A stretch of 64,000 bases of DNA from Sulfurimonas sp. SAG-AH-194-L11 (GTDB lineage: Bacteria; Campylobacterota; Campylobacteria; Campylobacterales; Sulfurimonadaceae): assembly GCF_029215995.1 (NCBI RefSeq), contig NZ_JAEMVB010000002.1:1-64000 (forward strand), written 5' to 3'. Shown one piece after another: positions 58,768-64,000 of the stretch. The translations under genes and the position numbers were made by a program. A model generated the notes under the pieces. That model saw only the letters and a program-made list of their open reading frames with translations. It did not search any database and was not told the origin of the DNA. Numbering within the stretch: the stretch's first letter is position 1; every line of letters starts with the position of its first letter.

Positions 58768-58985
58768 GTGAATCCTTTTTGTATAATTTCAGCTTGTAGT
58801 ATGACATAAAAGCCCTAATAATGATTTTTTATATTGATTAATTTTTAATCATCACTAATCTATACTTTACAATACAAATATTTCTCTTTGAACTATTAAA
58901 TATTGGAGGTCTGAATATATATTTTCTTAAGACAATTTTAGCTATTATAGTCAAAATTTATTTTTAACTTAAATAGGGTGTATTA
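58768..58985. promoter_or_regulatory. divergent amtB/gyrA intergenic region
   Basis: The 218 bases hold the promoters of both genes. On the gyrA side TATTATAG at 58943-58950 is a candidate -10. On the amtB side AAGGATTCAC precedes the ATG. No operator or riboswitch is recognisable. Confidence 0.4.
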
Positions 58986-61466
58986 ATGAGCGACTTGCTA
59001 AATAATGACGACATACAACAGATAAATATAGAAACAACTCTTCAAAACTCTTACCTTGACTACTCAATGAGTGTTATTGTAGGGCGTGCCTTACCAGATG
59101 TAAGAGATGGACTAAAACCTGTACATAGACGTATACTATATGCGATGGATAAACTTAACCTTTCTCATGGGGCTAAATTTAAAAAGTCAGCACGTATCGT
59201 TGGTGATGTAATCGGTCAGTACCACCCACACGGTGATAACTCTGTTTATGATGCATTAGTACGTATGGCTCAAGACTTCTCAATGAGAATGGAGCTAGTA
59301 GATGGTCAAGGAAACTTCGGTTCTGTTGATGGTGACTCTGCAGCTGCTATGAGATATACTGAAGCTCGTATGACTAAGTATGCTGGTGAACTTCTAAAAG
59401 ACTTAGATAAAAACACAGTAAACATGACAGACAACTACGATGGAACAACTAAAGAGCCAGATGTAATGCCTACTCGCGTTCCAAACCTACTTATAAATGG
59501 TTCTTCAGGAATCGCTGTTGGTATGGCGACAAATATTCCTCCTCATAACCCTACTGAGATTATGAATGCACTTAAAGCACTGCTTGCAAATCCACAAATC
59601 ACACTCCCTGAGATTATGGAACATGTAAAAGCTCCTGACTTTCCAACGGGTGGAATTATTTTTGGTAAAAAAGGTATCACTGAAGCATATGAGTCTGGCC
59701 GTGGGCGTATTAAAGTTCGTGCAAAGACACATATTGAACAGACTGCTAAAAAAGAGATTATAGTTATTGATGAACTTCCTTATCAAGTAAACAAATCTCG
59801 CTTAATTGAAAATATTGCAAACCTTGTAAAAGAAAAAATGATAGATGGTGTTTCACTTATCCGTGATGAGTCTGACCGTGATGGTATGCGTGTAGTAATT
59901 GAGCTTAAACGCGATGCAATGAGTGAAATCGTTCTTAACAATTTATTTAAACAGACTAGCATGCAGACTACTTTTGGTATCATCATGCTATCTATATTAA
60001 ATCAAGAGCCTCGTATTTTTGGAATTATTGAAATTCTAAAGCAGTTTATCAATCACCGTAAAACTGTAATCATTCGTCGTACTATCTTTGACCTTGAGAA
60101 AGCAAAAGCTCGTGCGCATATTTTAGAGGGTCTTAGAAAAGCGATAGATATTATTGACAAAGTAATTAAAACTATTCGTGCTTCAGAAGATGAAGAGGAT
60201 GCTAAAGAAAATCTAGTGTCTGAGTATGATTTTTCTGAGATTCAAGCGGCAAGTATTGTTGCTATGAGACTCGGCCGCTTAACTGGTCTACAAATCAAAA
60301 AAATTGAAGAAGAGTTAGCTGAGTTAACAGAGCTTATCAATTACTTAGAGTCAATTCTTAAAAGTGAAGAGGTACTTAACGGTATCATCGCTGAAGAATT
60401 TGATGAAGTTTCTGCTACTTATACTGAAGGACGTCGTACTGAAGTTGAAGATGATTATGATGACATCGATATCGAAGACCTTATTCCAAATGAGCCAATG
60501 GTAGTTACAATTACTCACCGTGGTTACATCAAACGTGTTCCTCTTGCTTCTTATGAGAAGCAAAAACGTGGTGGTAAAGGTAAAACTGCTGTTACTACTT
60601 ATGAAGATGACTTTATAGAAAACTTCTTTACATGTAACACACATGATACACTACTTTTTGTAACTGACCGTGGTCAACTGCACTGGTTAAAAGTGTATCG
60701 AATTCCAGAAGGAAGTCGTATTGCTAAAGGTAAGGCTGTTGTAAATCTTATAAATCTTGTAGCAGATGAGAAGATTCGTTCTATCATTCCAACTACTGAT
60801 TTTAGTGAAGACAAAGGACTTGTTTTCTTTACTCAAAACGGTGTTGTCAAACGTACAAACCTAAGTGAATTCTCAAACATCAGAAGTAATGGTGTGCGAG
60901 CAATTGTTCTTGATGATGATGATGCTTTAATCACTGCAACAATTGCGAACCAAGATATTAGATACTTATTTATCGTAACTAAATTTGCTCAGTGTATTAA
61001 GTTTGAGATTGAAAAAACTCGTGAGCAAGGTCGCTCAACTCGTGGTGTCCGTGGTATCAAGTTCAAACACGAGGGTGATGTAGTAGTTGATGCTAACATC
61101 ATTGCAAATGATGAGCAAGAGATTCTTATGATTGCTGAAAAAGGTATAGGTAAACGTACTGATGCTGGTGAATATAGACTTACAAACCGTGGTGGTTCTG
61201 GTGTTATCGCTATGAAGATGACAACTAAAACTGGTAAAAATATCATCGGATGTCTTATGGTAGATGAAGAGATGGATATGATGGCACTTACAAAAAGTGG
61301 TAAAATGATTCGTGTTGACATGCAAACTATCTCAAAATCAAGTAGAAATACATCTGGTGTTTATATAGTCAAAGGTGATGATGTTGCATCGATTTCACGC
61401 TGTCCTAAAGAAGAAAAAGATGAAGATGAAACGCAAGAAGGGTCTGAGACATTAATACTGGAATAG
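58986..61466 (+). CDS. gyrA: DNA gyrase subunit A
   Basis: GyrA cuts and rejoins DNA in the gyrase tetramer. The catalytic tyrosine is Tyr124 ([10 protein letters not shown]), the quinolone-pocket helix runs at 80-92 ([10 protein letters not shown]) and the C-terminal beta-pinwheel carries the GyrA box (QKRGGKG at about residue 525). The 826 residues match Campylobacterota. It is followed by flgP, as in Campylobacter. Confidence 0.98.
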   Translation: MSDLLNNDDIQQINIETTLQNSYLDYSMSVIVGRALPDVRDGLKPVHRRILYAMDKLNLSHGAKFKKSARIVGDVIGQYHPHGDNSVYDALVRMAQDFSMRMELVDGQGNFGSVDGDSAAAMRYTEARMTKYAGELLKDLDKNTVNMTDNYDGTTKEPDVMPTRVPNLLINGSSGIAVGMATNIPPHNPTEIMNALKALLANPQITLPEIMEHVKAPDFPTGGIIFGKKGITEAYESGRGRIKVRAKTHIEQTAKKEIIVIDELPYQVNKSRLIENIANLVKEKMIDGVSLIRDESDRDGMRVVIELKRDAMSEIVLNNLFKQTSMQTTFGIIMLSILNQEPRIFGIIEILKQFINHRKTVIIRRTIFDLEKAKARAHILEGLRKAIDIIDKVIKTIRASEDEEDAKENLVSEYDFSEIQAASIVAMRLGRLTGLQIKKIEEELAELTELINYLESILKSEEVLNGIIAEEFDEVSATYTEGRRTEVEDDYDDIDIEDLIPNEPMVVTITHRGYIKRVPLASYEKQKRGGKGKTAVTTYEDDFIENFFTCNTHDTLLFVTDRGQLHWLKVYRIPEGSRIAKGKAVVNLINLVADEKIRSIIPTTDFSEDKGLVFFTQNGVVKRTNLSEFSNIRSNGVRAIVLDDDDALITATIANQDIRYLFIVTKFAQCIKFEIEKTREQGRSTRGVRGIKFKHEGDVVVDANIIANDEQEILMIAEKGIGKRTDAGEYRLTNRGGSGVIAMKMTTKTGKNIIGCLMVDEEMDMMALTKSGKMIRVDMQTISKSSRNTSGVYIVKGDDVASISRCPKEEKDEDETQEGSETLILE

Positions 61467-61496
61467 TATTTGCTTAATCTCTCTCAATTAAACAAC

Positions 61497-61514
61497 GGGT
61501 CGCATTGTGCACCC
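61497..61514 (+). terminator. weak hairpin between gyrA and flgP
   Basis: GGGT and ACCC with an inner GCA/TGC pair form an interrupted stem 30 bases after the gyrA stop, followed by only three T's. It may attenuate readthrough but is not a strong terminator. The flgP ribosome-binding site (AAGGAT) follows directly. Confidence 0.3.
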
Positions 61515-61528
61515 TTTAAGGATATTGT

Positions 61529-62053
61529 ATGAAATACTTATTAGTCTTAGTAACAATTTTTAGTTCTCTCTCTTTGAGTGCAACTACAGCAAAAACCGAA
61601 GTAGTAAAAGTACCTACTGCATCTACAATCAATGTGAATTATCCAGCTTGTCCTAATCATAAAACAAGTAATACACCAATAAAAAAGACACCCCTAATGA
61701 GTGGAGTAAGTAATGTTGAATCACAAGAGGATGTACTTGCAGCAGAAGAAAAAATGCTTATCAGTGTAGTTGGTCAAGGTGTCGCACCGATGAATACATC
61801 TTCTCCGGCACAGGCGTATGCACTTGCTAAACGTGCAGCTGTAGCTGATGCTTATAGACTAATCGCTGAAAAAGTAAAAGGTGTACGTATTGATGGTCAA
61901 GACCTTATCAAAAACATGATGGTAAAACGTTCAACTGTTCGTACTTCAGTTGCTGCAATGGTAAGAAATGCCAACATCGTTGAGACTACATTTAAAGAAG
62001 GACTTTGCGAAGTTGAGATGGAGATTGTAATATCTCACGCTCAGTTCAAGTAA
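61529..62053 (+). CDS. flgP: FlgP-type flagellar basal-disk protein (LPP20 family)
   Basis: FlgP forms concentric disks around the periplasmic/outer-membrane part of the Campylobacter motor. The position between gyrA and flgR and the LPP20-like region (ISVVGQGVAP, AYALAKRAAVADAYRLIAEKVKGV, then TTFKEGLCEVEMEI) support this. The signal peptide ends near LSLSA, but I see no lipobox cysteine there; the first Cys is in YPACPNH. The length is 174 residues. Confidence 0.87.
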   Translation: MKYLLVLVTIFSSLSLSATTAKTEVVKVPTASTINVNYPACPNHKTSNTPIKKTPLMSGVSNVESQEDVLAAEEKMLISVVGQGVAPMNTSSPAQAYALAKRAAVADAYRLIAEKVKGVRIDGQDLIKNMMVKRSTVRTSVAAMVRNANIVETTFKEGLCEVEMEIVISHAQFK

Positions 62054-62421
62054 GCCTTCTTTTTTCTTTTTTTTCACTTGCATTAAATGCAAGTGAATAC
62101 CTCATATCTTACAGATACCTTGTTAAAAATGCTATACTTTATAGTGAAAAACTTGAAGTTGCACATGCTATGCAAAAATGTGATGGACATCCATACAATC
62201 CCATTATATTTGAAACACGCGATGATAAAAATCTTAAAAAAATCCTCTCTAGTAATAATGAAGAGTTTATAGAGTACATACATAAACTAGGTCTCTCTTT
62301 AGAGCATACTGATAGTACAATAAATTTTGAGTACACATCAACAACTATACTCACACTCAAAACAAGATGCTTCAAAGTCGATTTTAATGATAATTTTGTT
62401 AGAATTTCACCATTAAAATAG
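62032..62421 (+). CDS. flgQ: FlgQ-type protein with no canonical start codon
   Basis: The frame is open from 62017 to the stop before 62422. Read through, it gives a typical signal peptide (SLLFSFFSLALNA, cut before SEYL), then about 105 residues including KCDGHPYNP and LTLKTRCFKVDF. FlgQ is needed for FlgP stability in Campylobacter and lies in this position. No ATG, GTG or TTG lies in frame before 62170, and that internal ATG would remove the signal peptide. The ATC at 62032 with GGAG 8 bases before it is my arbitrary choice; GTA at 62050 or reinitiation at the flgP stop are alternatives. Confidence 0.65.
   Translation: MSRSVQVSLLFSFFSLALNASEYLISYRYLVKNAILYSEKLEVAHAMQKCDGHPYNPIIFETRDDKNLKKILSSNNEEFIEYIHKLGLSLEHTDSTINFEYTSTTILTLKTRCFKVDFNDNFVRISPLK
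62075..62095 (+). other. perfect 10-bp hairpin in the start of flgQ
   Basis: CACTTGCATT at 62075-62084 is exactly repeated in inverse at 62086-62095 around a single A. It follows a run of T and C (62057-62074) and lies in the signal-peptide codons of flgQ. No T-tract follows, so it is not a standard terminator. It may affect flgQ translation or mRNA stability. Confidence 0.7.
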
Positions 62422-62440
62422 GCAAAAAGTAGGATATCAA

Positions 62441-63580
62441 TTGAAAATTGCAATCGTTGAAGATGATATTAATATGAGAAAATCTCTTGAACTCGCTATG
62501 GGCGATTATAAAGAGTTTGAGATTAAAACATTTAAACATGCAAAAGACGCACTCAAAGGTCTTGATGATAGCTTTGATTTAGTCATAACTGATATAAATA
62601 TGCCTGGTATGGATGGTATAGAGTTAGTAAAAGAGATAAATGGTCGCTATGAAGTCATCATCATGACCGGGAATGCTACACTCTCTAAGGCCATAGATTC
62701 TATACACCTTGGAGTGAAAGACTTTTTACTAAAACCTTTTGATGTAGATACACTTATCGGTGCAATACAACGCGAAAGTAAGGTACAACAAGTCCAAAAG
62801 GCTCTAAAGAAAATTAAAAAAAGCACTCACGGTTTCCTTGGAAAAAGTGATGCACTTACAAAAGTACTTCGTATCGCTGATAAAGCTTGTAAAACGGATG
62901 CAAGTATTTTACTCTTAGGTCAGAGTGGCGTTGGAAAAGAGGTTTTTGCTTCATATATCCATAAAAATTCGCCGAGGGCTAAAAAGCCATTTATAGCAAT
63001 TAATATGGCAGCTATTCCCGATAACCTTATAGAGAGTGAGCTCTTTGGTTTTGAAAAAGGTGCCTTTACTGATGCAAGTGAAGCCAAAGCCGGACAGTTT
63101 GAGTTAGCAAATGGTGGTACTCTTTTCTTAGATGAAATAGCTGAGATGCCTTTTGGTGTTCAAGCAAAACTTTTGCGTGCCTTACAAGAAAAAGAGGTAC
63201 GACGTTTAGGTGCTTCAAAAAGCATAAAGATAGATATAAGAGTAGTATCTGCTACAAATGCAAACCTTGATGAGAAGATAAAAAATGGAGAGTTTAGAGA
63301 GGATTTATACTACCGTTTAAACACCATCCCTCTTCATATCCCTCCTCTTTGTGAGAGAAAAGACGAGATACTACAAATTGCAGAGGCAACTTGTAAAAGT
63401 AACTGCGAGAAGTATGGATTTGAGTTAAAGAGCTTTTCAAATGAAGCAAAATCAGAGTTACTTGATTACAACTGGCCAGGAAATATACGAGAACTTATCT
63501 CTGTAGTAGAGCGTTCAGTAATTTTAAGTGAAACACAAGAGATACAAAAAGATGAACTCTTTTTAAATGTCAGAAAATAA
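62441..63580 (+). CDS. flgR: sigma-54 activator FlgR without DNA-binding domain
   Basis: FlgR activates sigma-54-dependent flagellar genes when phosphorylated by FlgS. The receiver has Asp51 and Lys98. The AAA+ domain has the Walker A at 160-167, GAFTDA at 207-212 in place of GAFTGA, and FLDEIAEMP. The product stops at residue 379, right after the AAA+ domain, so no Fis-type helix-turn-helix is present, as in Helicobacter FlgR. The start is a TTG preceded by AGGAT. FlgS is not in the window. Confidence 0.93.
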   Translation: MKIAIVEDDINMRKSLELAMGDYKEFEIKTFKHAKDALKGLDDSFDLVITDINMPGMDGIELVKEINGRYEVIIMTGNATLSKAIDSIHLGVKDFLLKPFDVDTLIGAIQRESKVQQVQKALKKIKKSTHGFLGKSDALTKVLRIADKACKTDASILLLGQSGVGKEVFASYIHKNSPRAKKPFIAINMAAIPDNLIESELFGFEKGAFTDASEAKAGQFELANGGTLFLDEIAEMPFGVQAKLLRALQEKEVRRLGASKSIKIDIRVVSATNANLDEKIKNGEFREDLYYRLNTIPLHIPPLCERKDEILQIAEATCKSNCEKYGFELKSFSNEAKSELLDYNWPGNIRELISVVERSVILSETQEIQKDELFLNVRK

Positions 63581-63595
63581 AATATAGGAAATAAT

Positions 63596-64000
63596 ATGAG
63601 TAGAAAATATAATGTTGCAGTCGTTGGAGCAAATGGTGCAGTCGGAGAAGAGATACTTACACTTCTTGCACAAATCGATTTTCCATTAGAAAGATTAATC
63701 CCACTTGCGAGTTCTAGAAGTCTTGGTAAAAGTGTAGATTTTAATGGAGAGAGTTTACCTATAATCGAACTTACACATGATGTATTTACTGAGTATGGTA
63801 TTGAGATAGCTCTTTTTTCTGCTGGTGGCTCTGTAAGTGCTGAGTTTGCACCATCTGCTGTTAAAGCAGGAGCTGTAGTTATTGACAACACAAGTCACTT
63901 TAGAATGGATGAGAACACTCCTCTTGTTGTACCAGAAGTAAACCCAGAAGATATTAAAAAGTGGAGACAAACAGGAATAATTGCAAATCCTAACTGCTCT
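63596..64000 (+). CDS. asd: aspartate-semialdehyde dehydrogenase, 5' part
   Basis: The first 135 codons are present before the window ends. The NADP-binding loop VVGANGAVGEE (residues 9-19), SAGGSVS and IDNTSHFRMD are typical, and the last residues NPNCS contain the catalytic cysteine. Asd feeds lysine, threonine and diaminopimelate synthesis. GGA lies 9 bases before the ATG, and the gene follows flgR as in Campylobacter. Confidence 0.95.
   Translation, partial: MSRKYNVAVVGANGAVGEEILTLLAQIDFPLERLIPLASSRSLGKSVDFNGESLPIIELTHDVFTEYGIEIALFSAGGSVSAEFAPSAVKAGAVVIDNTSHFRMDENTPLVVPEVNPEDIKKWRQTGIIANPNCS

Noticed and set aside
59226-59256. Asn at GyrA residue 85, the position equivalent to E. coli Ser83, as a possible quinolone-resistance change
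   Set aside because: Asn at this position is normal in Helicobacter GyrA, so it is a lineage trait and no sign of selection here.

Overview
The window is a chromosomal segment of an AT-rich member of the Campylobacterota (Epsilonproteobacteria). The 16S rRNA gene, the futalosine-pathway hydrolase, the CosR/HsrA-type regulator, the flagellar order aroQ-folK-flhF-flhG-orf-fliA-fliM-fliY and the order gyrA-flgP-flgQ-flgR-asd all point there. A free-living Sulfurimonas-like genus is my best guess; the genus is an inference and not read directly. No phage, transposon or CRISPR array is visible, and almost all of the DNA is coding.

Layout. 1-2283: the 5' part of an rRNA operon on the minus strand (16S, start of tRNA-Ala, and a long leader). 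2284-10197 (minus): one tightly packed operon, aroQ, folK, flhF, flhG, a small membrane protein, fliA, fliM, fliY, a LOG-family hydrolase and mnmA. 10287-12387 (plus): a futalosine-type deaminase and sppA. 12400-32621 (minus): a long co-directional run with nadA, nadC, flhB, an orphan C5 DNA methyltransferase, a three-gene sensory operon (receiver/GGDEF/EAL protein, PhnD-like binding protein, histidine kinase), two poorly known proteins, an M23 peptidase, lpxC, tsaB, thrB, ylxR, infB, rbfA, rimP, ribD, ubiE, xseA and an FmdE-like protein. 32728-37618 (plus): plsY, folB, cosR with an adjacent histidine kinase, ferredoxin and ppx/gppA. 37615-40815: bamA (minus) and tyrA (plus).

40812-55138 (minus) is the most unusual part: about 14 kb of Bat (aerotolerance-type) genes. 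One half is a standard set (MoxR, DUF58, a small membrane protein, BatA, BatB/C, BatD). The other half is a second BatA-BatB/C set followed by two short BatD-like proteins, interleaved with LPP20-type lipoproteins and a CsgG-like lipoprotein. It looks like a duplicated VWA/BatD machine that has gained outer-membrane lipoprotein partners.

55223-64000: tRNA-Lys and tRNA-Glu behind a strong promoter, two envelope genes (an unknown membrane protein and TonB), amtB-glnB, then gyrA, flgP, flgQ, flgR and the start of asd on the plus strand. flgQ has no ATG, GTG or TTG start that would include its signal peptide. Flagellar regulation therefore appears at both ends of the window: FliA, FlhF and FlhG on the left, and the sigma-54 activator FlgR on the right.
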